DNA from: Annona cherimola
Lineage: Eukaryota; Streptophyta; Magnoliopsida; Magnoliales; Annonaceae
Direction: 5' to 3'
Length of the DNA stretch: 64,000 nucleotides
Assembly: GCA_030490835.1 (NCBI GenBank)
Contig: CM059971.1
Location: 43,696,012-43,760,011 of the forward strand
Shown piece by piece: positions 36,216 to 47,500 of this stretch; the stretch's first letter is position 1; every line of letters begins with the position of its first letter. A model generated the notes under the pieces. It did not search any database, had not been told where the DNA came from, and saw only the letters and a list, made by a program, of their open reading frames with translations. Both the position numbers and the translations under genes were made by a program.

Positions 36216-37384
36216 GGGAGTACCTGTCTTTTCTATCTTATTTCTCATGTCATGATTATTTAGGTTTTATTTAGTTTCATGCATTGAGGACAATGAATCC
36301 CTCAGGTTTGGGGTGGTGTATAATTCCTTTTGGTGTGCTTGCATGCTTATAATTAGGTAATCATGTATCTATGTGTGTTAGATTGCATAACATGTCAAAT
36401 TCTGTCTGTGAAAATTATTTTGTTGCAATCCATTTTGATGAAAAATTTGTGAGGTTTAGGAAAACTTCAACTTGAAACCGATTTCATGAAAAAGTTGGAA
36501 TTTTATGCCAAGGATTATGTGTTAAGGGAGTTTGCAAGCGACATGTGAATGATTTGAGCGAATTTTGTAGTACATTATCATAGTTTAATTTTATACTAAT
36601 CTGTTCAATTGAAATGATAAAAACTGAGTTAAGTGTTTGATAACCATGTGCTTTAAGAAAATAAATTATCTCAGTAATGCATAAATTTTCATTCCTTTTA
36701 TGGGACTTAAAATGGGTTAACTTGCATGTTTCAGTACCCCTACTAGATTGTTAGAATAATAAAAGGAGGTGACTGACCTAAGCCGAGTAACTGGGACTTG
36801 ACCTCAACAAATGTCGAAGGTCGCGTAAAAAGACCAAGGAAAGTCACAGTAATAACGTTTCTTAAAAAAAATTCTCCCCAGATACCCTGAAATATGGTGA
36901 GAGGAGCAAAAAAAAATCTATCTAGATACCCTAAAATATAGTGAGAAGAGTCAAACAATAAGTTTGGGGGAATGAATGTGTAGTTTTGGCAAAACGAGAT
37001 CAAGTGAATTGGGTGAATTGACGTCATGTTCTTTGTTAGGAGATATATTCTTAAAAATTAGTTCACTTGTTTTGTGTTGCTTGTCCTAATCAGTTTCTTT
37101 GATCAAGGGGGCGATTAACAAAATTGAGCTATCACTTTGGATTATTAACATTTTCATTTACATGTAACTTGAGCTGAGGATGAGAATGCATGTCTTGGTT
37201 GGGCTAAGTTGTGATGATTTTCTTTGTGAACTGTTTCAAGTTAAGGTTATCCTTTGCCCTGTTGAGCGGAGAAATGTGATTGTTAGGAAAATAATTGGAA
37301 TCAGGCTTGAGTTGGCATAGTCCACATTCATTCGTTCTGTTTTCATATGTTACTGAGGACTAACAAAATTTAAGTTTGGGAGTG
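36216..37384 (+). mobile_element. Athila-like 3' untranslated internal region
   Basis: Collinear with 6,282-7,405: 'cattgaggacaatga...caggtttgggg', 'gataaaaactgagttaa' and 'aaaatatggtgag' blocks, ending in polypurine tract 'aagtttgggagtg' (37,372-37,384). No ORF. Confidence 0.75.
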
Positions 37385-37867
37385 TGATAACTCGTGAAAA
37401 GGCGAGTTATCACAGCTCATTTCAGACTAGTTTTGAAGATTAGTCCAAGAGAATGTGGTTAATTTATACCCATTTAGCTTAGTTTTCATTCATTTTGCAT
37501 TTTAGGTACAACTTTTAGTTTTTATGCATTTTTAGTGTAGACCGGAGAGAATTTTGTGGTTTTCGAGTTGTAGTATTAACATTTCATCATTTATAAGTAC
37601 ATTTATTGGTATTAGCTTATTTTGCAGGAAAAGAAGGATAGCTAACCACTGTGGAGTGTGATGGGATGAAGAATGGAACAAATAGAGAAAATCAGGTCGC
37701 AACAATATCCAAGGACACTGGCCCCTGGCGCCGATTTTTAGCGCCTAGGTGCCACTTCACTGCCTTAGAAAAAGTCTCGAAACCCTCAAGTGGGCAAGCT
37801 TCCAGAGAGTCGGCGCCCCTCACACATGTGCATTTCAGCACGTGTTTCGTGCTAAGTTTTTGAGGGG

Positions 37868-37876
37868 TATAAATAG
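37868..37876 (+). promoter_or_regulatory. Athila LTR TATA box
   Basis: TATAAATAG about 50 bp after the last GGCGCC motif. It is the best-preserved TATA among the four LTR copies. Confidence 0.65.
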
Positions 37877-37984
37877 ACACTTAGGGTTTCATTTGCAAAA
37901 AGAGAGGACTCGTAAGGAGCAGCCAAGGAAGAGAAAGGAAAGGACCTCCAAGCTAAGAGTAACCTGAAGAGAAGATTCAACTTT

Positions 37985-38264
37985 GGGTGTGTTTGGTAAT
38001 AAGTGAAAGTTGTCATGTTAAAATTTTTCAATCTAAAACTTTTCATTCTCCACAACTATCCTATTTTTTAATAATTTTTCACATTTTTCTATACAACTAC
38101 CCTATTTTTTAATCATTTTTACACAATTACCAATACTACTAACCTATCTATTTCAACTTTATCCTATTTATTCCTCATCATTACCCCTATCATATCACGT
38201 CATTTGACAACTTTTACTCTATACAACTTTTCATCAAAAGTTTTATCCATTCCCAAACACGCCC
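37985..38264. mobile_element. MITE (GGGTGTGTTTGG family), 280 bp
   Basis: Terminal inverted repeats GGGTGTGTTTGG / CCAAACACGCCC flanked by TTT on both sides. Non-coding and AT-rich inside. Removing it plus one TTT restores the LTR block 'gattcaac...gtgGAAACC' seen uninterrupted at ~380 and ~8,090. The 3-bp duplication and TIR suggest a PIF/Harbinger (Tourist-like) origin, which is inferred. Confidence 0.8.
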
Positions 38265-39117
38265 TTTGTCGGGTGGAAACCAGCAAGTTTTAGCTTCTCT
38301 TTCTTGTTCTCTACATATTTTCCTTTTCTCTTTTGCTGGGATGTATTCAAACTTGGTTTTAATGGGATTTAATCCATGTTCATGAGCTAAACTTCAACAG
38401 ATGGGAGGTTGAAATGATTTGATTCCTAAACTATGTTATTTTGGTTTTTGATGATTTAAATATGAGTATTTAATTGTTGTGCACTTATGTTGTGTGGTTT
38501 TACCCTTGCATGTGGTTTTTAATGTTTTTTAAAAGCTGAGCTACCTTATAAGATGATTAGTTGCTAGATTCATCTTTGAAAAAAATGAATCCAGGCAAGG
38601 TTCACATGTAAGGCATAAGTTTCTCACTTGGTGAATGAGGAATATTTAATGGATAGGAATATACCGTTAAATCCTATGTATCCATGAGCAAGTTACGTGT
38701 AAATCAATTCCATCACACTCACTTACATGAGAACATAACAATTGAGTGTTGTGAAATTAACTTTATATGTGTTGGAAGACATATATAACGATTATTGAAC
38801 TTGGACTAGTAAATCTCTGGACAATCTAGTGAATATGAATCAATTTAATATAGTTTAGAGTCAAGGATTCTTAACTCTCATCTGCCAATCCAACCCTATA
38901 AATCCCTATTGCAATTCTGCCCCTCCGTTAGTCTTTATCTCATTCTTTTTTACTTCATTGCACACTCCATTACAATCGCTTCAAATCTCTCCAATCATCA
39001 AAGGCAATTGAAGTATTTGACATAATTAGTTTAGGCAAATTCCTCCTAGGAACGATATCCTATTCACTCTATATTACTTGATCGACACGTATATTTGCGT
39101 AAAAACGAGCATTTTAA

Positions 39118-40605
39118 TTACACCAAATTGCCCATCTTAGCTATCATCAAGCCCTGTTATACATATTCAACATTCCTTTCTTACACATCATATTTTATCA
39201 TATAACATAAAATTTTATAACATTCATATCATGTTATAATACACATTCATTACCTGTCAACATTTTTTTTCAATAATTCAACATACATCAATCCATACCA
39301 TACATCGACAGTATAAAATTTCATAAATTACCACAAGTTGCAAACACTCAATTCATAATACATTTCTCATCATATAGTTGCATACACAAAAAATCATGAA
39401 ATATAATTCTTCATTTAAACCGGATCTCCTCGGTAACCATCTTTGCACCTGTCTTAGGATTTGGAAAACAAATTGTGAGTATAAACTCAGTAGCAAGCTG
39501 CACAGTTTTCAAGTAATTCATTTTCAAGCAAAGTTTTTATTTAAATAAACATCTTTGAAACCAACATCATACCCACTCATGGGTATTTTATGAAAATGTA
39601 ATATCATACCCATCATGGGTATAATGAATAATACAATTCATTATTATTATAAAAAACATGAACATCATACGATGGTATGCTAGCTAGGTGATCGTCTATC
39701 ATCTTGCTCCCATCTTCGGGAGGACCCTGCCGGCCTGTGGCCTATTTTAGTGACTTGGTCACTCTAGAGGGGGACAATCGATCCGTTTACATATCTAAAA
39801 TAGACCTAGTACCTTATGCACCATGAACATAGACATAAATATAAACATAGACATGCTAGCATGATTTTCATAAATAAGCATTTGAGTTATAATTTCACAA
39901 TATCGTCTAATAAAATATTATACAAGTCTATTTGCCAGAGTTATAGGGATGGTCATCCTTAAATAATTCTAAAAACATTTAAACATTCATTCGCAAGATA
40001 ATTCAAAGCACTTAAATAGAAATTTGCAATATATCATCATAATTTTCAGAAAGCAAGTTTTAAAAATTTGCTTGCTTATCTGAATTTACTTTAGTTTCTT
40101 TCGTCCACCTTTTTTTTGCCCTTGCCTATACACATAAGAATGACATTGCATTCATAAACGTAATCCAATATGCTTGCACATAATATAGTTTTTCAACCCA
40201 CATGATTTCCATCAATTTACTTATCCCACTTGTTTTTCAAGTTGAGTGTTCATTTTCCTATTCATACATTGTTATAACTTGTGCTTCCACAACACCAATT
40301 TCTTTCTTCTTTAATACCCTTGTTTAGGGCAAATTTTTTAAGCTTATTATAACATTTCATTTAACTTAACATATGGAAGTTCATTACTTTCCATTTATCA
40401 TTTAACACCCATTCTTTATATTTTACATATTAGTACTCATTCAAGGTACTTATGAGTTAGGGTTTTACATATTAATTCCAAATTTTTGTAATTAATTGTA
40501 CAAATTTGAAAGGTTTAATATGCATTTCATTGAAATAATAATTTAAAATTTATTTTTCAAATAAAATTCAATAGTTGATATGTTTTAAATTTTCATATAA
40601 ACTAT
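39118..40605 (-). mobile_element. Type-1 gypsy LTR fragment, inverted
   Basis: Contains, on the minus strand, the conserved GC block and palindrome CATGCTAGCATG (39,852-39,863), the 'gggcaaaaaaaaggtgg' block near 40,110, and AT-rich LTR DNA. The LTR terminus is missing on the left, and the right end meets a MITE. No gene. Confidence 0.6.
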
Positions 40606-40886
40606 GGATGTGTTTGGCAATTGACAAAAAATGTCAAGTTAAAACTTTTCAATCTAAAACTTTTCACTCTCTACAACTATAATATTTTTTAATCATTTTT
40701 TCACATTTTCCTATACAACTACCCTACTTTTCAATCATTTCTACACAACTATCCACACAACTAACCTATCTATTTTAACTTTATCCTCTTTACTACTCAT
40801 CATTACTCCTATCATATCACATCATTTGACAACTTTTACTCTCCAAAACTTTTCATCAAAAGTTTTATACATTACCAAACACACCC
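40606..40886. mobile_element. MITE (GGGTGTGTTTGG family), 281 bp
   Basis: GGATGTGTTTGG...CCAAACACACCC, flanked by TAT on both sides. The interior is closely similar to the copies at 37,985 and 42,936. Confidence 0.75.
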
Positions 40887-40979
40887 TATAACAATATTAT
40901 TTTAGATAATTTTTTTAATTTTATATTAATTAAATGTAATTTAAAATAATATTTATTTTTATTTAATTATTTTAAATTT

Positions 40980-41525
40980 AGATCTTACTAAATGCCATTA
41001 GACGTTATTAGATACCGTTCAATATTGTTAGATGCTGTTAAACGTCGTTACATGCTATTAGATGTGATCAAATGACGTTAGATTTAGGTGGATTTCAAAT
41101 TATGTAATTATGTAATTATGTAATTAAGGTATAAATGATCTTATAGGGAACTTATGATCATATTATAAGTGTTAAATTATGATTAACTTATTAATATCAA
41201 AAGTTAGATCCGTTTAAATATAGTTAAATGCTGTTAGATGAGGTTAAATGCTAGTAGATGCAATTAGATTTAGGTGAATTTCATTAAATCTTATTATCTG
41301 AATTTTAATTTCTGTAATTAAGATATAAATAACCTTAAATTAAGATATAAATAACCTTAAAAAATCTTAGAATCATATTACAGGTGTTAAATTAAGATTA
41401 ATTTATTAATATCAAAAAATAAATCCGGTTAGAAGGTGTTAAATTCAGTTAGATACCGTTAGATCAAATTAGATGTCTTTAGATGCCGTTAGATTTAGGT
41501 GAATTTTATTAAATCTTATTATTTA
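40980..41525. repeat. Imperfect tandem array (~185-235 bp units) with TTAGATGCCG motif
   Basis: Three successive units each contain 'gttagatgccgttagat'-like runs, 'gatttaggtgaatttcattaaatc', 'gtaattaaggtataaat' and 'ttaattaatatcaaaa'. A further unit lies at 43,255-43,440, displaced by the intervening insertions. Not coding. Confidence 0.65.
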
Positions 41526-41528
41526 AGA

Positions 41529-41806
41529 CTGTAATTGGTTGGAAGTAAAACTTTTTAATGAAAAGTTTTTGACGTAAAAGTTGTTAAATTGCTAAAAAAA
41601 TGATGTAATATTATAGGAGTAACGATGAGGTGTAAAGAGAATAAAATTAAAATAGATATATTAGTTTAATGGAAATGATTGAAAAGTATGATAGTTTGTG
41701 TAGAAAAATATGAAAAAAATAATTAAAAAATATGATAATTGCAGAGAGTGACAAAAATTTTTATTGAAAAGCTTTGATTGATATTTTTTGCCCAACCAAA
41801 TATGCT
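41529..41806. mobile_element. Diverged MITE of the same family
   Basis: Ends 'aattggttgg' / 'ccaaccaaatat', with interior blocks like 'taaaactttttaatgaaaagttttt' that resemble the better copies in reverse orientation. The TIRs are decayed, so the limits are approximate. Confidence 0.45.
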
Positions 41807-42935
41807 ATCCGATTGAACTGACATATTAATAATTTATCTACGATGTGTGACATTTTACAAACATATAAAAATTAATTTACACAATTACAAGTTATAGAAA
41901 ATCTAGACAAAAAAAATTCAACTACCATCGCAAAATAATGACAACAACATGACCGCTTAACTTTAATTTTATCTAACATCTAACCAACATAGCGTGACCA
42001 ACAGGGCTAGCAATATATTAAAATAATTTAACACAAAACTTAACACAGATTAATCAAAGATAGTAATAAAAAATAGAAAGCCATATGCAATAGCATGATA
42101 TGAAAATAGCAACATACATGAAAATTTTGAAAGTAGAAATAGAAAAAATCAAACAACAATAGAGCTAACAAAAAATTCGACCATAATCGTAGAAATAGAA
42201 AAAATAAGCAATAACAATGGCGATACCTACTGGAATCTAGATGGATGGGTGAGGATGACGGTGGATTGTCAATTAAAATTGGTGCTGCTTGCTCGGCGTT
42301 GGAGAAGAAGAGGTGAGCTGTTGTCTGCCCCTACCCATCCAATCATTGTTGTCGGAAATCGAAAAGAGGAAATGGATTTATGTTTATTAGTGTTGGTTTG
42401 GGAAAATTGGCAAGATGGGGAGACGATCTGCTAGCTAAATCAAAAGGGGAAATTGAGAAATAAATTTTTCAATATAAGCGGGTAAAATAGAAAGATCGAA
42501 ATAGGAAAATGAATTTATAGCCGATAAAACTAAAAGGGAAAATCAGAAATGGATTTATCAGTTCAGTGCCGGCAAAATCGAAAGATCGAAATAGGAAAAT
42601 GGATTCGGGTATCACCTATCTTTGGCCATAATCGTTTGCAGCAACCTCTTCTTTTCACGGGTGCTCAAATGGAGAAAAACGGAAGACATTGTAGGAATGA
42701 AAACTCGGGCGGGAGGAAAGAGTATGGAAGAATAAATAGTGCTCGAAATCAAAGAAAGCGGAAAGATGAAAGAGACGAAGACCGGATGTAGTCGGAGTGG
42801 GAAAAATATCGACAAAAAGGGTTTTTCTAAATGGCAACAAACTGGATGGACCGGGCGAGCGAAAAACCAAAAATCGGGCCGATAAAACCGGTTACACTGA
42901 CTTAATTCTCCCAGTCAGTGAATCGGATCGACTGA
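41807..42935. other. Intergenic stretch, no gene recognised
   Basis: The left part is AT-rich. 42,235-42,900 is more balanced in base composition and contains only short overlapping ORFs on both strands with no recognisable motif. A small inverted repeat at ~42,890-42,935 (actgacttaa...cagtcagtg) is the only structure I see. Confidence 0.5.
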
Positions 42936-43215
42936 GGGTGTGTTTGGCATTTAATAAGCAATGTTAAGTTAAAACTTTTCAGCATAAAATTTTTCACTCT
43001 CCGTAACCATTATATTTTTAAATTATTTTTCATATTTTCCTATATAACTACTCTACTTTTCAATCATTTCTACACAACTATCCACAAAACTAACCTATCT
43101 ATTTTAACTTTATCCTCTTTACTACTCATCATTACCTCTATCATTTCACATTATTTGACAACTTCTACTTTCCAAAATTTTTCATCAAAAGTTTTATTCA
43201 TCACCAAACACACCC
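42936..43215. mobile_element. MITE (GGGTGTGTTTGG family), 280 bp
   Basis: GGGTGTGTTTGG...CCAAACACACCC perfect 12-bp TIRs, flanked by TGA and TAA (an imperfect 3-bp duplication). Confidence 0.8.
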
Positions 43216-43254
43216 TAAGTGACTAGTTCTCAGTCGAACTACGTCAGTTCGATC

Positions 43255-43445
43255 TAGTTCTTATAATATTGATTTTATTAAATTATATTATCTGATTTTT
43301 AATTTTTATAATTAAGGTATAAATGATCTTATAAAACATTATGGGGTGTGAAATATGAATTAACTTATTAATATCAAAAGTTGGATCTAGTTAGATGCCG
43401 TTAGATCCTTTTTAGATACTGTTAGATGCTATTAGATTTTATTTT
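43255..43445. repeat. Displaced unit of the TTAGATGCCG tandem array
   Basis: Matches a single unit of the array at 40,980-41,525, including 'ttagatgccgttagatcc' and 'ataattaaggtataaatgat'. Confidence 0.6.
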
Positions 43446-43806
43446 ATTCAAAAAATAAAAATAAACGCTCAATATTTCATAAATAAAATTTGAAATTATT
43501 ATCCTTGAGAATACCTTGTTTATATGAACTTTATAACATAAATTTTTAGATAAAATATATTTTTACACTTTACTACTTATAACGGAAATCTTATTAAAAA
43601 ATAATATTTCGTGCACAAATATTTTTAAAAAATATCAAATGATAAAAAATTATGTCTACAAATATTTTAGCAGTTGATCTACCAAATAATAAAATAGATT
43701 GAAAATTTATATACATATGTTATAGATTATATAAAAAAACCAAATGCACTTACATTTTAAGATATGTACTGATATTGTAAGGTTACAGTTCCCCCGTTTC
43801 CTTTTA

Positions 43807-44085
43807 GGGTGTGTTTAGAAATGGATAAAACTTTTGATGAAAAGTTGTACAGAGTAAAAGTTGTCAAATGATGTGATATGATAGATGTAATGATAGGAGT
43901 AAATAGGATAAAATTGAAATAGATATATTAGTTGTATTGGTAGTTGTGTAGAAATGATTGAAAATATGATATTTGTATGAAAAATTGTGAAGAAATAATT
44001 AAAAAATAAGATAACTGTAGAAAATAAAAAATTTTAAATTGAAAAATTTTAACTTAATAATTTTTACTCATTACAAGACGCACCG
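43807..44085. mobile_element. MITE (GGGTGTGTTTGG family), opposite orientation
   Basis: GGGTGTGTTTAG at the left, GACGCACCG at the right (decayed TIR), with the interior reverse-complementary to the copies at 37,985 and 42,936. Flanked by TTA and TAG. Confidence 0.65.
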
Positions 44086-44093
44086 TAGTCTTA

Positions 44094-44365
44094 GGGGACG
44101 TTTGGTAACGTCCCACCATGGTAACCATGGTTTTTCCATGGTATTTCGTTTCCCAATACTAATTATTATTCTATCAATTATACTATTTTTTCCACTTTTA
44201 CCCCTACATTCCAATCATTTTCCCTATCAACTATATACAACAAACCTATTTATTCCAACTATACATCTATCATTTCCTATCAATCACACATTTTTCAAAA
44301 AATTATCTTTTTCATTTTCCACCCTTTCCCACAATCCCATCATTTTACACCTATCCAAACATCCC
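44094..44365. mobile_element. Related MITE just upstream of the host gene, 272 bp
   Basis: GGGGACGTTTGG...CCAAACATCCC, flanked by TTA and TTG. The interior differs from the main family. Its left end carries a foldable 'accatggtaaccatgg' cluster near 44,115. It sits only 8 bp after the previous MITE and about 230 bp before the probable start codon. Confidence 0.6.
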
Positions 44366-44563
44366 TTGTACTAAGGCCCCGTGGAATAAGTCGGTTCGCT
44401 GATGGGGTCCATTTTCGCCTCGACCAGTATATGCTCCGCCGTCCGCCCCTGTTTGAATTCGCGCAAGGAACAGCGTTATCAAAAACCCCAGCAAAACCCC
44501 TACGAACCAACGGACCCGACCGGCCTCCTTCCCTCTCCCTGTGTGTGCATTCCACGTCATCCT

Positions 44564-44595
<32 letters not shown>

Positions 44596-44598
44596 CCA
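44366..44598 (+). promoter_or_regulatory. Proximal promoter / 5' leader of the branching-enzyme-like gene
   Basis: GC content rises sharply after the MITE pair, and C-rich sequence continues to the start codon. No convincing TATA box is seen ('agtatatgc' at 44,426 is weak). A CCACGTCAT motif, holding an ACGT core, lies at 44,552-44,560. The leader ends in (CAG)10. The transcription start cannot be located from sequence alone. Confidence 0.45.
44564..44593. repeat. (CAG)10 trinucleotide tract before the start codon
   Basis: Ten uninterrupted CAG units ending 5 bp before the ATG at 44,599. In the gene's reading frame they are GCA (Ala) codons, in the next frame Gln, in the third Ser. The tract is 5' UTR if translation starts at 44,599, or poly-Ala if it starts at 44,431. 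Confidence 0.9.
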
Positions 44599-47500
44599 AT
44601 GGTTTCGTGCCTCCTGATAAAGCCTCTATACGTCTTCCCAACCAACTTCTCCCTCTCTTTCCGCTCTCCGAACCAGCAGGGGCAGACCTTAAACATACAA
44701 CCAGCCCACCAGTGGCAGTGCTCTGCGACAAACCAACCACATGAACCCAAGAAGTCAACACGGCAGGCAACCGAATCCCAATCCCAGACAGGGGTTAAGA
44801 GAGGTGGTGTTGATCCTGTTGGATTTCTTACCAAGCATCGCATCTCCAACAAGGCATTCGCGCAGTTTCTCCGTGAAAGGTAATTGAAAATACGGGGAAT
44901 TCCAACAGGGCATGTTCCGTTGATTCATTTCTTAGGTGGGTGATTTGTTTCTGTGGTCAGATATAAATCCCTGAAGGATTTGAAACAAGTTATGCACAGT
45001 CGGTTTGAGGATTTGATGCAGATTGCTTCTGGGTAAGAGAAAACAGTTCCCCTCTACATTCACCTTCCTGCCTTCTTATTGCAGTCGAGATGAGCTGAAT
45101 GGAGCTTGCCGAATGTGTGTAAAGTTTGACAGGTTATCTATTATACTACATTTGTTTTGGTGGGCACTGGCCTTATTTGGAGTTTGATCTGCCATCTATT
45201 GAAATTGCGTTGTATTCTTAAGCTAGGACAGATGAACAGTGTGATAAGAATTGGACCGGATGGCTGGTTGAACTGGTTGGACCGGAAATGGTAATACCTG
45301 GCTCAACTTCCCAAAACCAGTGGTTAAAACGGGAACCAGTGGGCCAGCTGGTTTGATGCTTCGTCCAGTTCTGAAACATTTAGGCTGAATCAATTACATG
45401 GTTCCAAAGAAATGCTCCAACGCCATATCTTGGGCCACCTTTTCCTACCAGCTTCTAGATCAAGGAAATTGTGAAATCTGATGACCAAGCCACGAAGTAG
45501 AAAATGAGAGATATTTGTGTCTGTTTAGCTTGAATGAATAAAGAATGAAAGAATCAATTACGGGGTTACTTCCAAGCATGATTTTTCATTTGGGCTCTGA
45601 TTCTATTAGCCCAGGCTAACGGTAGCTTAATGTTAGCCCCAACAGGTGTATTATTTATTTATTTATGATTATGAAAATGTTGTCCCAAGAGTATTTAATT
45701 CATATACCAAAATTTACAAATTTTGGATATGTGTATTATATTTTTTTTGATTCAAAAAAATTAACAATTTTTGGGGGTGAAAATTACTTGAATACCCCCT
45801 AAAATTGTTAATTTTCGAAAATTAAAAAAAATACACATTTCGAAAAAATCATTAAATTTGGTATATGAATTAAACAAAACATTTTCATGAAAAACAAGAA
45901 ATAAACAGAAAATACTTCTTTTAGCCTTGGCTAGCATAAGCTACTGTTAGCCTACGCTAATAGGATCATGCCCCTTTTGATCTTTCCTCAAACAATGAAA
46001 TTATTATCCAAACAATTTCAGAGACATCACACACACACATAGAGAGCGACAGCCAAAAACCTCTCGCTCTGTGTGTGTGTGTGTGTGAAGAGAGAGAGAA
46101 GGGGGGGGGAGGATTGGTTTGGGGGACATGTCGCATGGCAACAAACACTTCTCTTTCTCACTTCTGTTTGCCTTACCTCCTTTTGCACCTTATCCTGTGA
46201 GGTGAAAATGAAGTTCCAGGAAGATAGTTTCCTAATATCAAATGATCAGAACTGTTTTCAATAGGTATGCTAGGTACATTGTTGCTAAATTAACACAACC
46301 ACATTTTTCTTGTAACTGGTATGTAATTTCAACACAGCTACTCACCTTTGATTTAAAATTTTTCAGGGATAACTTCTTTGCTATGAAACTGTACCATGTG
46401 GCATTTATTACTGCTCATTGGTGCATTTAGCTGGACAATATTATGTTGTGGATGTCATAAAAAAATATCCTTAGTTTCAGTCCACCTCTCTGATGTAGGT
46501 CAGTATCAAGATTGAAAAATCTGGAACAGTAGCAAAAACAAGAAAATTAGGATTTCAAAAATTCAGCTCAAAAAAAAAAAAATCTAGTTTAGCAGGGAAG
46601 ATGGCTGTTTGTACCTAACATAAACAAATAAACTATAAAAATATAAAAGGAACTTCTAGAATCACATTTAGTTTTAGCCACCACTCACTACACTAGGTAT
46701 TTGCCACATCCTAATTACTTGTGTTTGTTTACTTCAAAATTAACAACCTAAGAGTGGAAGTTAACTAGATACCCTGAAATCCATGGTTCTTTTATATGTT
46801 TTGTTTAAATGACCTATAATTTTCTCAAAATGTCCATATTTGCATAATTTTAGGCTTTTTAAATAGTAACCTAGTTGGTTATCATGGTTGTTGAATATTG
46901 TTTATTATCCTAGAAGTGATCCATGAAAAGTTACGAAAATACATTATTAGAAAATTTTGCAAATGAAAATGTAAGCTAATGAACCTGAAATTTCAGATCT
47001 TATAAAGGGTTCTATATTGCTAATTGATCACTGATCTCAATGGAGTGATCAATTGTATCATCAGTTTGTCCTCGATGTTTCATTCTTGCTTTTTTATTTT
47101 TTTTTACAGCTTACAATTGCACTGAGTTGTTGCTCTTTGCATTACCAGTTTCTCAAATGATATCTAGTTGCATTATCTGTGTTTCAGGTATGAATTGTTA
47201 GGCCCGCATCGCCACTGGCAACATCGTGTAGATTTCATGGAGTGGGCCCCAGGTTGTACTGCATTAATGCTCTGGTTATCCCTAATTGACGTTTTGCTAT
47301 ATCAGTGACAATTTTTAAAGAATTTATCTAACACGTAGAGACTGAATGAAATTCCATCACGTAGTTTGTATGTTCCCCCAGCTCAGTGTCTGGTTAGCTT
47401 TTCATGAGCTCAATATTTTCAGTGCAGGTGCGCGATATTGCTCGCTTATTGGTGATTTTAATGGATGGTCACCAACGGAAAACAGTGCAAGAGAGGGGCA

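Larger units (their letters stand above)
37385..39117 (+). mobile_element. Athila-like 3' LTR, 3'-truncated, with nested MITE
   Basis: Starts TGATAACTCG...CGAGTTATCA (10-bp perfect inverted arms, 37,385-37,394 and 37,403-37,412). It has GGCGCC palindromes near 37,725-37,820, TATAAATAG at 37,868-37,876 and the shared 'aggaatataccgttaaa' block (38,656). The terminal ~20 bp (GACATATACGCAGCTCGTCA) are absent; it stops in 'cgagcattttaatta'. A MITE at 37,985-38,264 interrupts it. Confidence 0.85.
45033..47187 (+). other. Intron 2 of the branching-enzyme-like gene (2,155 bp)
   Basis: Bounded by GG|GTAAGA and TTTCAG|G. Contains the foldback MITE at 45,592, a (TG)n/(AG)n/G9 microsatellite cluster (46,070-46,109) and an A12 run near 46,570. 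The rest is AT-rich with no recognised gene. Confidence 0.85.

Noticed and set aside
42249..42870. Cluster of overlapping ORFs in a GC-balanced stretch, possible host gene
   Set aside because: The frames overlap on both strands, show no recognisable motif and lack plausible splice extension. Kept only as unexplained intergenic DNA.
44402..44744. Poly-Gln and poly-Ser ORFs around 44,560
   Set aside because: They are the other two frames of the (CAG)10 tract. The frame that splices correctly into the branching-enzyme-like exons is the Ala frame.
44340..44852. Minus-strand ORF of 170 codons across exon 1
   Set aside because: It mirrors the GC-rich exon and the CAG repeat. The protein has no recognisable domain, and the plus strand has a proven spliced gene.
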